Source of the DNA: an uncultured Chitinophagaceae bacterium
GTDB taxonomy: Bacteria; Bacteroidota; Bacteroidia; Chitinophagales; Chitinophagaceae
Length of the DNA stretch: 64,000 bases
Direction: 5' to 3'
NCBI GenBank assembly: GCA_937958995.1
Contig: CALGAP010000011.1
Coordinates: 421,277 to 485,276, forward strand
The notes beneath the pieces were generated by a model. That model was given only the letters and a program-made list of their open reading frames with translations, searched no databases and was not told the DNA's origin. Below, piece by piece: positions 7,996 through 16,321 of the stretch (its first letter is position 1; the number at the start of each line of letters is the position of its first letter). A program made the translations under genes and the position numbers.

Positions 7996-8772
7996 CTACA
8001 GTGTGCCTGCAGCAGCAGCAATAAAATCCGCTACTTCGCCGGGCTGCGATACCATCGGTACGTGACCGGCGTTTAATTCCAGCGTTTTGGCCTTTATAAT
8101 TTTTGATTTGAAGCGTTGCAGATCGGGATTGATCATGCCGTCTTTAGCAGAGATTATTTGCCAAACGGGTTTTGTCTTCCAGGCGGGGTCATTCACTTTT
8201 TGCGTGGTAATGACAGCGGCCCAGGGAACCTGTGTAGCAAATATAATTTTGCGTTCTTCATCTGTTGCATCCTGTGCAAAATACTCGTTAACTGCCTTTT
8301 CGGGCAGCGATAAAAATCCGTCATCACTTAGCTGGAAGAATTTTTCTACTCCGGTTGTAGGCATGGCAGCATTTATGTCGGAAGCGCTTTGTCCGTCTTC
8401 AGGCACCAGCGCAGAGACATATACCAGGCCGGCTACTTGAGGATCCTTACCGGCTTCAGAAATAATCAATCCCGCATAGGAATGACCCACCAATAAAACA
8501 GGACCATCCATTTGTGCAATAGCGCGTTTCGCGGCAGCCACGTCTTCCTCAAAAGTCGTCAGCGGATTTTGCGCGGCAATTACATGATAACCTTTTGCCT
8601 GCAATTTGCTCACCACTTTCGACCAACTGCTACCGTCGGCAAAGGCGCCATGCACCAGCACGATATTTTTTACACCTTTAGGTATTGGCTGTGATTTCGC
8701 GGGCTGTGGCACTGCGAGTATACTCGAGGCCACCATCATTACAAATGATGAAAGTTGATTGCTAATAAGCAT
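7996..8772 (-). CDS. alpha/beta hydrolase, probably exported
   Basis: An esterase-like alpha/beta hydrolase of about 258 residues. Visible motifs are the oxyanion-region strand NIVLVHGAFADGSSW, the nucleophile elbow LLVGHSYAGL, the acid region SAKDGM and the catalytic His in LNAGHVPMV. This composition resembles the EstC/MenH-like hydrolases that follow the VHGAFADGSSW pattern. The frame can open at 8811, but ATG 8772 yields an N-terminal hydrophobic segment (SFVMMVASSILAV) that fits a signal peptide. The substrate is unknown. It lies downstream of a small unknown gene on the same strand. Confidence 0.85.
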   Translation of the reverse strand: MLISNQLSSFVMMVASSILAVPQPAKSQPIPKGVKNIVLVHGAFADGSSWSKVVSKLQAKGYHVIAAQNPLTTFEEDVAAAKRAIAQMDGPVLLVGHSYAGLIISEAGKDPQVAGLVYVSALVPEDGQSASDINAAMPTTGVEKFFQLSDDGFLSLPEKAVNEYFAQDATDEERKIIFATQVPWAAVITTQKVNDPAWKTKPVWQIISAKDGMINPDLQRFKSKIIKAKTLELNAGHVPMVSQPGEVADFIAAAAGTL

Positions 8773-8801
8773 AACATAAATTTTAAAAGTTGATAATTGT
8801 T

Positions 8802-8999
8802 TTATTCGCACACGTTTTCAAGAGGGACATGTTCATCGCGGCGTATTTCCAGCGGTTGATCTTTCATGCGCGCGCCATCATCCAGGAATTCAAGTCCATC
8901 GCCTACATTCACTTCATGATGACGGGGGTAAATGCTTTCCTGGATTTCGCCTGTGCGCAGGCTGGCGGGATCATTGGCGAAAGTTTCATGCTTGTTCAT
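8802..8999 (-). CDS. small acidic hypothetical protein
   Basis: A 65-residue ORF with an ATG at 8999, ending 29 nt upstream of the preferred hydrolase start and on the same strand. The composition is hydrophilic and rich in Asp, Glu, Arg and His, with no signal peptide or membrane segment. I do not recognise a family. Its position directly before the hydrolase and a length that just fills the gap make it a plausible small cistron, but coding status is not proven. Confidence 0.45.
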   Translation of the reverse strand: MNKHETFANDPASLRTGEIQESIYPRHHEVNVGDGLEFLDDGARMKDQPLEIRRDEHVPLENVCE

Positions 9000-9184
9000 G
9001 ACTATTAATTTTTAAAATGAGCAATAGCTTGCCTGCCGCATCGCTGTGTAGCTGATCGGTTGTCGCGGGGACGCCGCGCCGACGTTGGTTTGTCCCATGC
9101 ACGAACGGGTGGAAAGTGCATGCCCCTACAGCTGCCTCAACGAGCTGACACCCGTCATCTTCGTTTACGGAAGGCTTACCGGCA

Positions 9185-9961
9185 TTACTGCGGTGCTGCT
9201 ACTTTGGGCTTTGAAAGATGCGTCTGCAACCATTCTTTAAACCTGGTAATGCCTATGCGTGGATTCTTGCTGGCAGGCACCAACGATTCATCTTTTAGTT
9301 CAGCTCCAAAATAGCGTACACTGTTATCTTCAACCAGGCTGCGCTGATCATCGTTGGCATTCATAAAGTAGCGAATGAAATCGTACATAGTAAAGCGTTC
9401 TGGACCGGCCACTTCTACCGTAGTGTTGATCGGCTTTCCCAGTACTATGTCCGCCAGTTCAGCCACTGTATCGTCTGCCGCTATCGGTTGAAAAGCAGCC
9501 GATGAAATGCGCACTTCATTCTCTGTGGCGGTTTCATCCGCAATTCGGCCGGCGAATTCAAAAAATTGCGTCGACCGCAGAATGGTATATGAAATACCCG
9601 ACACCTTTATCATTTCTTCCTGCATCAGCTTTGCCCGCATGTAACCACTTTCGGCCAGGCGGTCGCTGCCCACCACCGAAAGGGCCACATAGTGTTTAAC
9701 ACCGGCATACAGCGCCGCCGACAAAAGATTGCTCGTAGATTTTTGAAAAAAATCCATTACTGCTTTGGCCTCAAACGAACGTGAATTGGAAACATCTACC
9801 ACCACGTCTGCATCCTTCAGCGCCCTGGCAAGACCTACGCCCGTAATGGTATTGATGCCCGAGTCGGGCGAGGCCGCTATCACTGTATGCTGCTGAGCCA
9901 GCAGCTTTGCCACCAGCTTGGAACCAATAAGGCCGGTACCGCCAATTACTGTAATTTTCAT
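9185..9961 (-). CDS. NmrA-like NAD(P)-binding oxidoreductase (atypical SDR)
   Basis: A protein of about 258 residues beginning MKITVIGGTGLIGSKLVAKL with a clear GGTGLIG dinucleotide-binding loop. Later segments such as HYVALSVVGSDRLAESGYMRAK and SYTILRSTQFFEF are typical of NmrA/atypical SDR proteins, with the Y-x-x-x-K-like position in the GYMRAK segment. ATG 9961 is chosen although the frame opens at 10042, since the Rossmann strand should be N-terminal. It may reduce a small carbonyl or quinone or bind NAD(P) as a sensor. A candidate 36-residue peptide gene lies upstream on the same strand. Confidence 0.85.
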   Translation of the reverse strand: MKITVIGGTGLIGSKLVAKLLAQQHTVIAASPDSGINTITGVGLARALKDADVVVDVSNSRSFEAKAVMDFFQKSTSNLLSAALYAGVKHYVALSVVGSDRLAESGYMRAKLMQEEMIKVSGISYTILRSTQFFEFAGRIADETATENEVRISSAAFQPIAADDTVAELADIVLGKPINTTVEVAGPERFTMYDFIRYFMNANDDQRSLVEDNSVRYFGAELKDESLVPASKNPRIGITRFKEWLQTHLSKPKVAAPQ

Positions 9962-10072
9962 AACTGTCTTTTTATGATTAATAATTAGTTTCAGATGCTT
10001 TATTTTCTGATCCGTTTTCCAGTCTGAAATTGTCCTCCTCAAATCGGAAATCGTATCATTGATGTTAAAAGC

Positions 10073-10183
10073 CTACCACAAATCTTCAGGACAACCCGCC
10101 GCAACACAGTCTTCCGTGTATACTACCGGCTCTTCTATAATTGCTTCAGCTTGTTCATCCGGATAAAATTTTAAAATGTTCAT
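10073..10183 (-). CDS. candidate 36-residue peptide gene
   Basis: ATG 10183 to TAG 10073 encodes an acidic 36-residue peptide starting MNILKFYPDEQAEAI and ending with two cysteines in EDCVAAGCPEDLW. It is followed after 111 nt by the NmrA-like gene on the same strand. I recognise no family. The leader-like N-terminus and Cys-containing C-terminal tail recall small secreted or modified peptides, but no modification or transport gene is adjacent, so a spurious ORF is quite possible. Confidence 0.3.
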   Translation of the reverse strand: MNILKFYPDEQAEAIIEEPVVYTEDCVAAGCPEDLW

Positions 10184-10404
10184 AAGACTTGATTTATCGG
10201 TTAAGTATTCCCTTTTTCCTTCGTGTATTAATCCGGGTCACCAATGCCGTACCAAAAAAACAGAGGGTTGGTTTGCAACATTTTAATTTTTGTCCCGGAA
10301 AAAAAATCTTGATATTTCAAGAACAGTTTTAAAATATCGTTACGGCCCTTTCGAAATGCAATGATTTATTGTTTAGATATATAACTGTTGTATTTTTATG
10401 TGAG

Positions 10405-11778
10405 ATGAAAACAAAAATCCTGATAGTAGAAGATCAGTTTATTGAGGCAAAAAGCCTCAATGTAATTTTAACCAACGCAGGATATAACACTTGCACTATC
10501 GCCAGGTCTGTTGATGCTGCATTGACGATTATCGAAAAAGAAAAACCAGATTTAGTACTGGTCGATATTTTTTTACAAGGTGAAGGCACCGGCATCGATC
10601 TTGGCAGAATACTAAATAGCAGAAACATTGCCTTTGTTTATTTGTCGGCTAATTCTAACAGGCAAATACTAGAAGCCGCGAAGCCAACCAAGCCTTATGG
10701 CTTTATGGTAAAACCATTTCGCGCAAAGGATGTATTGATCATGCTCGATGTAGCACTTTATCTCCACAAGAACCGGATTCCGGATGATAACTACAATGTC
10801 AAACCGAACTCAGCTGACAAGCCCGCAATGCCACCGGAGTTCAGTCATCTGGTTGGACAAAGTCCCCGGTTTCTCGAATCGATTGAACGCGCACGTAGGG
10901 TGGGCGCCACCGACACGTCCGTATTAATACTGGGAGAAAGCGGTACGGGCAAGGAACTGGTTGCACAGTCAATTCACAAAGCTTCTGTACGGCGTCACAA
11001 ACCATTTGTGGTGGTAAACTGCGGTACGCTGCCTGCCAACCTGATTGAATCCGATCTCTTCGGTCATGAAAAAGGTGCCTTCACCGGCGCCGTTATGCGA
11101 AGAGAAGGCAAGTTTGAACTGGCAGATGGCGGCACAATCTTCCTCGACGAAATAGGCGAGCTACCTCTCGAATTACAGGTAAAATTTCTGCGCGTATTGC
11201 AGGAAAAAGAAATTGAACCTGTGGGTGGCAAACCGCGCAAGGTAAACGTACGTGTGTTGGCCGCTACCAATAAAGACCTTGAAGAAGAAGTAGCCGCCGG
11301 CCGCTTTCGCATTGACCTTTACTATCGGTTAAATGTTTTTCCATTGACGATGCCATCACTACGTGAAAGAAAAGAAGATATTGTCCCGCTGAGCAATCAT
11401 TTCTTAAAAAAGTATAGTGCCCAGGCAGGAAAGCCCACTCCTACACTATCAGAAGAGGCCAGGGAAATACTTCTCAACTACAACTGGCCGGGCAATATAA
11501 GAGAACTCGAAAATACCATTCAGCGAAATTTAGTGCTTGCTAATGGACCCATTTTGACATCTCTTGAAATACCAGTTTCAAAAGCCATTCCCGACACAAT
11601 TAATACAAGCAAGAACGGATTTAAAACTATACTCGAAAATGAACGCGATCATATACTGGCGGTTCTGGAAAGTACAAATTGGAAAATCTCCGGAAAGGGA
11701 GGCGCAGCAGAAATTCTCGATATCAATGTAAATACATTAAACTCAAGAATGAAGAAGCTGGGCATTGCACGGAAATAA
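10405..11778 (+). CDS. sigma-54-dependent response regulator (NtrC/AtoC type)
   Basis: A 457-residue NtrC-type activator. The REC domain (1-120) has phosphoacceptor Asp54 in LVLVDIF and Lys in MVKPF. The AAA+ domain (about 155-380) has Walker A GESGTGKE at 177-184, the sigma-54 contact loop GAFTGA at 224-229 and Walker B GGTIFLDEIGE. A short Fis-like HTH (AEILDINVNTLNSRMKKLGI) ends the protein. ATG 10405 is chosen over a TTG at 10369. It is followed 10 nt later by a TPR histidine kinase, its probable partner. It activates sigma-54 promoters by ATP hydrolysis; targets are unknown. Confidence 0.92.
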   Translation: MKTKILIVEDQFIEAKSLNVILTNAGYNTCTIARSVDAALTIIEKEKPDLVLVDIFLQGEGTGIDLGRILNSRNIAFVYLSANSNRQILEAAKPTKPYGFMVKPFRAKDVLIMLDVALYLHKNRIPDDNYNVKPNSADKPAMPPEFSHLVGQSPRFLESIERARRVGATDTSVLILGESGTGKELVAQSIHKASVRRHKPFVVVNCGTLPANLIESDLFGHEKGAFTGAVMRREGKFELADGGTIFLDEIGELPLELQVKFLRVLQEKEIEPVGGKPRKVNVRVLAATNKDLEEEVAAGRFRIDLYYRLNVFPLTMPSLRERKEDIVPLSNHFLKKYSAQAGKPTPTLSEEAREILLNYNWPGNIRELENTIQRNLVLANGPILTSLEIPVSKAIPDTINTSKNGFKTILENERDHILAVLESTNWKISGKGGAAEILDINVNTLNSRMKKLGIARK

Positions 11779-11788
11779 ACCCAGACAC

Positions 11789-14155
11789 ATGAAACCAGCA
11801 CATCTGTCACGCATCGCCTTGTTGGTAGCGCTTTGCCATACCAACATCACAGATCTGTTTGCCCAGCCAACACCACCCCCCGCTTCATTTGAATACCCGA
11901 CTGCTTTGCAGCGACTTCAATTTAAGTTTACCACTTCGTTTTTTTACTTCATTATGGAGGGCCGGCTCGAAATGGACAGCGCCGCCATAGTGGTGAGCGA
12001 AGGAGAAAACCTTCCTTACTCACTTTACTACGACGAAGACTATGCATCTGGCCCCGACAGCCATATAAAAGAACTGCTGAGACAAGGCAGTCATTACCTT
12101 TTTAAAGCAGGCGCTCTGCCGCAGGACCTGGACAGCGCATTTACGTACTTCTCTGCTGCTAAAAAAGAGGCTGAAAGCGCCAAAGACATATATTTTCAGC
12201 ACGCAGCCCTGGCACTGCTCGGCAGATACTATCTTCAAAAAAATGATGCAGCCAGCAGCATTCGCCGTTTTGATGAAGCTGTAACCCTTGCTCGCAATTC
12301 AGGTGATAAAGTGCTGCTATTCCGAGCCCTTGCCAACCGCGGCACTTATGCCCTCTTTGACGATACACTTAAAGAGAAAATTCTAAATGAGTCACTACAA
12401 CTTTCGCGCAAACTGAAAGACACCGTTGGCGAAATTGAAATGCTAACACGCATTTATGAAATTCATTTTGCACTCAGGAAATTTGATACTGTAAGAGCAG
12501 AGCTTTTAAATGTAACAGAACTCGAAAAATTTATCGGCTACAAGTATCTTCATTACAATTACTACGTGCTGTCATTCCTGGATAATACAGCTTCCGACTA
12601 CGCAAGCGGATTTACCTATGCAAAAAAAGCAGTGGCTACCATGGAAGAAAATCTTGATTTTGCCTTCTCCAACTTTTTCTATGGTAATATGGCGTACGTA
12701 TATGCCCGGTTTGACAATTACGAAAAATCCCTGGAATGGCTGATGAAAAGCATCCGCCTGGAATCTTCCAATAAAGCGAAAAGAACCTGGTATCATCAGT
12801 TTTTCAGCACCGCCCTCAACATCGCCAAATTTGGTCATCCACAGCAGGCCATCGATGCAGTTTTAGAGGTCGCCCAGGAATTCCCTCCTCTAAACGCTGA
12901 CCAGCAATTCCATTTGGCACACGTACTGGGATTTAGCTATTACGTGATGGATGAACTGGACCAATGCGGAAAACAATACGATATTTTAATTCCTTTGATG
13001 GACTCATTGCCAAATACCATGATGGAGAGTTTTAACCGGTTTTCCGCTTCAATGGACGTAGCCCTATACTACCTGGATAGGAACCAGCTGGAAAAAGCAA
13101 AGCAGTTCTTTCGAAAAGCAAAAACTTACGGTGATACTACGGAAATCTTTTCAAAAAGCAGGATACATCGTTTGCAATACAAGATTGACTCAGCCGAAGG
13201 GAGGTTATTGAGCGCCCTGCAGAATTACCGGCTGGCCCAGAATTCCGAAGACAGTGTTTACAACATCGTTAAGGCAAACCAGTTTGCCCAATTACAAATT
13301 GAATACGAAACGGAAGCCAAGGATAAGAACATCGAGCTGCTCCTGGCGAAAGACAAAGTGCAGATCGCGGAAATACGGCAGGCCGCTGCTACAAAAAACC
13401 TGACACTGGGTGGCATTGCCATTATGCTGATAGTGACGGCCCTCGTTTATAAACTATACCGAAATAAACAAAAAGCCAACAAGGCCATACAGGAAAAAAA
13501 TCATACGCTCGAACAGCTGGTTCGGGATAAGGAATGGCTGGTTAAGGAGATTCATCACCGGGTAAAAAACAATTTCCATATCGTAGCAAGCCTGCTCGAG
13601 ATTCAGTCGAGCTACCTGAAAAACCAGGAAGCACTTTCTGCTATAAAAGAAAGCAAAAACAGGATTCACTCCATGTCAATCATCCATCAAAAGCTTTACC
13701 AGAGCGAGACGCTCTCCACCATTCACATGCCCGAATACATTTATGAATTGGTAGAATACCTCCGTGAAAGTTATGGCATTCGGAAAAACATTGGGTTCTC
13801 TTTGCAGATTGATAAAATTGAACTGAATCACGCCTCGGCAATAACCCTGGGACTGATCTTAAACGAAGCCATTACCAATGCTATAAAGTATGCGTTTTCG
13901 AGCACGCAGGATGGGTTAATTTCAATTTCATTAACGCATATTTCTGAGTCGCAGTTATTAATGACCATATCCGATAATGGGCGCGGATTACCTACTGATT
14001 TCGATTCGCGTAAGGGTGCCTCTATGGGCATGGAACTGTTGCAGGGCCTTACCGACGACCTGGGTGGCAGCTTACAGATTGAGAACAAGGAAGGAACGCA
14101 TATACGCATCATTTTCAGCTATGTAAATGCAAAAGAATCCCTGGCCAAAGCCTAA
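11789..14155 (+). CDS. TPR-repeat sensor histidine kinase (HisKA_2 type)
   Basis: A membrane kinase of about 788 residues. The N-terminus from ATG 11789 is a signal peptide (RIALLVALCHTNITDLFAQ). A long TPR-rich periplasmic region (about 90-520) follows, then one transmembrane segment (about 538-557, LTLGGIAIMLIVTALVYKLY), a coiled linker, a HisKA_2 domain with KEIHHRVKNNFHIVASLLE (His589/590) and a HATPase_c with NEAITNAIKYAF and DNGRGLP. The frame reaches back to 11765, overlapping the regulator gene. The adjacent sigma-54 regulator is the likely phosphorylation target. Its 3' end overlaps the convergent DUF4256 gene by 4 nt. Confidence 0.9.
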   Translation: MKPAHLSRIALLVALCHTNITDLFAQPTPPPASFEYPTALQRLQFKFTTSFFYFIMEGRLEMDSAAIVVSEGENLPYSLYYDEDYASGPDSHIKELLRQGSHYLFKAGALPQDLDSAFTYFSAAKKEAESAKDIYFQHAALALLGRYYLQKNDAASSIRRFDEAVTLARNSGDKVLLFRALANRGTYALFDDTLKEKILNESLQLSRKLKDTVGEIEMLTRIYEIHFALRKFDTVRAELLNVTELEKFIGYKYLHYNYYVLSFLDNTASDYASGFTYAKKAVATMEENLDFAFSNFFYGNMAYVYARFDNYEKSLEWLMKSIRLESSNKAKRTWYHQFFSTALNIAKFGHPQQAIDAVLEVAQEFPPLNADQQFHLAHVLGFSYYVMDELDQCGKQYDILIPLMDSLPNTMMESFNRFSASMDVALYYLDRNQLEKAKQFFRKAKTYGDTTEIFSKSRIHRLQYKIDSAEGRLLSALQNYRLAQNSEDSVYNIVKANQFAQLQIEYETEAKDKNIELLLAKDKVQIAEIRQAAATKNLTLGGIAIMLIVTALVYKLYRNKQKANKAIQEKNHTLEQLVRDKEWLVKEIHHRVKNNFHIVASLLEIQSSYLKNQEALSAIKESKNRIHSMSIIHQKLYQSETLSTIHMPEYIYELVEYLRESYGIRKNIGFSLQIDKIELNHASAITLGLILNEAITNAIKYAFSSTQDGLISISLTHISESQLLMTISDNGRGLPTDFDSRKGASMGMELLQGLTDDLGGSLQIENKEGTHIRIIFSYVNAKESLAKA

Positions 14156-14712
14156 ACCCGCAACGAACCCCTGAACCCCCTCGCCGCATAATATGAATCG
14201 GCACCATTGTGATAAATAAACACCGCATTGTAGCGGCGATCCCCAAACAGCGCACCGCCGAGTTGGCGAATCTCAGGCGGAGTTTTTATCCAGCTCGATG
14301 TTTTGGTGTCGAAGCTGCCGAGTGTCTGCAGGTAACGGTATTCTTCTTCATTCAAAATGGTGATGCCCATTTCTTCGGCCATATTGAGGGCGCTGTCGGC
14401 GGGCTTGTGTTCTTTTCTTTTTTCGAGCGCCTCGTGGTCATAACAAATACTGCGGCGGCCTTTCGGACTTTCGGGCGAGCAATCATAAAAAACATACTCG
14501 TCGGTGCTTTTATCGTAAGCCACTACATCGGGCTCGCCTTCGGTGGCTTCCATGGCGTTGAGCGACCAAAGCTTCGCAGGACTTGCTTCCAACCTCGACT
14601 GGATCTTTGCCCAGTCAAGGCCCTTATGACGCTGCATATTTTTTTCAAAACGCGCTTTCAGCGTTGCCAGAAGTTTTTTGCTTTCTTCGTCGGATAATTT
14701 TTTCTTACTCAT
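14152..14712 (-). CDS. DUF4256-family protein
   Basis: A 186-residue soluble protein matching my memory of DUF4256. It begins with a helical KKLLATLKARFEKNMQRHKGLDW segment, followed by PAKLWSLNAMEATEGEPDVV, then YVFYDCSPESPKGRRSICYD and a C-terminal GALFGDRRYNAVFIYHNGADSYY block. The biochemical function is unknown. It is the last gene of an ArsR-SRPBCC-YdeI-DUF4256 series on the minus strand, an arrangement often seen in environmental Bacteroidota. It converges on the TPR kinase with a 4-nt overlap. Confidence 0.85.
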   Translation of the reverse strand: MSKKKLSDEESKKLLATLKARFEKNMQRHKGLDWAKIQSRLEASPAKLWSLNAMEATEGEPDVVAYDKSTDEYVFYDCSPESPKGRRSICYDHEALEKRKEHKPADSALNMAEEMGITILNEEEYRYLQTLGSFDTKTSSWIKTPPEIRQLGGALFGDRRYNAVFIYHNGADSYYAARGFRGSLRV

Positions 14713-14726
14713 AAAAAACTTATTGA

Positions 14727-15305
14727 TTAGTCATCCAATCCCTTTCCACTCAAAATCTTTTTCAAATATTTTTCAATGCGTGCCTCGCGGGTTTTCGATT
14801 GTTTGGCCTGGGAAAAATAAAATAAGTAAGCTCTTTGTCGTCCCGGCGTCAATGCATAGAACGCTTTTCTTAATGCCGCGCTTTTATCGAGACGCTTTTT
14901 AAATTCTTCCGGCACTTCAAAGTCGGAAGTCTTTTTCAATTCTACTTTCAGTCCCGCTTTCTCCACTTCAACAGCTTCGAAGATATAGCTTTTGATCACT
15001 TTCCTGAGAGTAGTGATTTCCTTTACATGGGTAAATCTGATTTGCCGGGCCGATTGCACATTCTTTGTTTGTTGCACCAATATACCTTCGGGATCATTCA
15101 GCAAGGCGCCTTTGAAAAACAGGTAGGCGCAGTAATCCTTGAAGGTATGTATCAACACCACATTCGCTTTGTTGTAAGTGTAGCAGGGGCAACCCCATTT
15201 CAACTCTTCGTTAAGCCCACAACCGAGCGCGATTTCACGCATCAGCTCAATTTCTTTTTTCCACTTATCGGCCTTTTGAAAATAAAAATCGACACGAGGG
15301 TTCAT
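14727..15305 (-). CDS. YdeI-like protein (DUF1801 / OmdA region)
   Basis: A protein of about 192 residues with an N-terminal DUF1801-like domain (MNPRVDFYFQKADKWKKEIE, LKWGCPCYTYNKANVVLIH, CAYLFFKGALL) and a C-terminal YdeI/OmdA-type segment (VPEEFKKRLDKSAALRKAFYALTPGRQ, AYLFYFSQAKQSKTREARIE). ATG 15305 is chosen over 15329. The family is widespread but poorly defined; members are linked to stress tolerance. It sits 30 nt downstream of the SRPBCC gene in the ArsR-controlled cassette. Confidence 0.88.
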   Translation of the reverse strand: MNPRVDFYFQKADKWKKEIELMREIALGCGLNEELKWGCPCYTYNKANVVLIHTFKDYCAYLFFKGALLNDPEGILVQQTKNVQSARQIRFTHVKEITTLRKVIKSYIFEAVEVEKAGLKVELKKTSDFEVPEEFKKRLDKSAALRKAFYALTPGRQRAYLFYFSQAKQSKTREARIEKYLKKILSGKGLDD

Positions 15306-15335
15306 AATGATAAGGTTTCTCCATTTCATAATTTA

Positions 15336-15818
15336 TCATTTTGGTTTTTGCAATAGTTCCTGCAGGCGGTTATGCGCCATATTGAGGCCAAACTCGAAGG
15401 GTAGTTTCAGCATCTCATCGCGCTGGTGTGCCGAGCGGTAGATGAATTGCATGGTGAGCTTGCTGGTGTCTTCGGTCAGCGCTTCAAAGTCGAGGTATTC
15501 GAGTGTGACTTCAAAAGGCGAGTTTGACATTTCAAAAGTGCGGATGATCCTTTTGTCGGGGATCACGTCGTGTATGGTACCGCCGGCAATGAGCACCACG
15601 TTGCCCGATTTGTCGGTGGTCTGAAACTGCCAGGCGCCGAATTTCCTGATATCGAATTGCAGCGTTTTGGTGGTACCATATTCGTGCGACATCCACTCTT
15701 CGAATATCTCGCGGTCGGTATGCGCTTTGAACAACAGGTGAACCGGCAAATTGAACTCACGGGTGATCAGCAGATCCTGTTTACCGGGCTCGGCCTGAAT
15801 TTTTGTTTTGCGTTCCAT
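15336..15818 (-). CDS. SRPBCC / AHSA1-family protein
   Basis: A 160-residue helix-grip (START-like, Activator of Hsp90 ATPase homologue 1) protein. Landmarks are ITREFNLPVHLLFKAHTDREIFEEWMSHEYG near the start (residues about 19-50), GGTIHDVIPDKRIIRTFEMS in the middle and a C-terminal long helix. It follows the ArsR gene after 4 nt, the very common ArsR-SRPBCC pairing in which both genes answer the same signal. These proteins bind small hydrophobic ligands. The ligand here is unknown. Confidence 0.9.
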   Translation of the reverse strand: MERKTKIQAEPGKQDLLITREFNLPVHLLFKAHTDREIFEEWMSHEYGTTKTLQFDIRKFGAWQFQTTDKSGNVVLIAGGTIHDVIPDKRIIRTFEMSNSPFEVTLEYLDFEALTEDTSKLTMQFIYRSAHQRDEMLKLPFEFGLNMAHNRLQELLQKPK

Positions 15819-15822
15819 GTGG

Positions 15823-16146
15823 TTATTTTTTGTTTTTATATTTCTTCATGATGGCCTCCATCTTGTTGAACCGGTCGTCCCACAACTTGCGGAACGGCTC
15901 AATAAAATCCGCAACCTCTTTCATTTTTTTTGCATTGAAGTGATAGTAAATTTCACGTCCCTGTTGTTCAGGTCTCAGCAGTTCACATTCTGTGAGTATC
16001 TGCAAATGTTTCGAAACGGTAGGTCTTGCCGTATCGAAGTTGGCGGCTATGGCGCCTGCGGTCATCGACTGTGCGGCTACCAGCGTCAGTATCGCCCTGC
16101 GTGTGGGGTCTGCTATGGCCTGGAAAACATCTCTACGCGTGATCAT
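15823..16146 (-). CDS. ArsR-family transcriptional repressor
   Basis: A 107-residue winged-helix repressor (RRDVFQAIADPTRRAIL at the N-terminus, the recognition region AAQSMTAGAIAANFDTARPTVSKHLQIL, then a wing with REIYYHF). No metal-binding cysteine pair (ELCVCDL type) is present, so it is probably not an arsenic/metal sensor but of the SRPBCC-associated type. Two matching operator-like repeats overlap its own promoter (16149-16192), which indicates autoregulation of the four-gene cassette. Confidence 0.9.
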   Translation of the reverse strand: MITRRDVFQAIADPTRRAILTLVAAQSMTAGAIAANFDTARPTVSKHLQILTECELLRPEQQGREIYYHFNAKKMKEVADFIEPFRKLWDDRFNKMEAIMKKYKNKK

Positions 16147-16148
16147 TA

Positions 16149-16192
16149 TGTAGCTATTTGACTACAAATATACGTGTAGTTATTTGGCTACG
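16149..16192. promoter_or_regulatory. tandem ArsR operator pair
   Basis: Two imperfect palindromes sharing TGTAG-Y-TATTTG-R-CTAC lie at 16149-16166 and 16175-16192, with centres 26 bp apart. They sit directly upstream of the ArsR ATG and cover its -33 to start region. Binding by the ArsR dimer to both copies is inferred from the dyad symmetry (GTAG/CTAC) and the position. Confidence 0.65.
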
Positions 16193-16195
16193 CAA
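16165..16195 (-). promoter_or_regulatory. promoter of the ArsR-SRPBCC cassette
   Basis: Read on the minus strand this is TTG-N20-TATATTTG, an exact Bacteroidota promoter. The -7 element is at 16165-16172 and the -33 TTG at 16193-16195. The transcript would start about 12 nt before the ArsR ATG, inside operator copy 1. Operator copy 2 fills the spacer. Confidence 0.7.
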
Positions 16196-16321
16196 TTTTT
16201 TTTGTTTCGGAACCTCAAACCCTTCACCCCTAACCTCCTGACAATCAAAATTTCCTCTGCCATAAAAACTTTCCCCAAAAAACTCCCCTTCCCTTAATTT
16301 TACAGCCTATTCGAAACGCCT

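Noticed and set aside
9060..9314. 84-residue plus-strand ORF between the small gene and the NmrA-like gene
   Set aside because: Its second half is antisense to the NmrA-like gene and it has no recognisable features.
10184..10404. sigma-54 promoter before the NtrC-type regulator
   Set aside because: No GG-N10-GC core with the TGGCAC/TTGCA pattern was found. TTGGTTTGCA near 10267 lacks the spacing.
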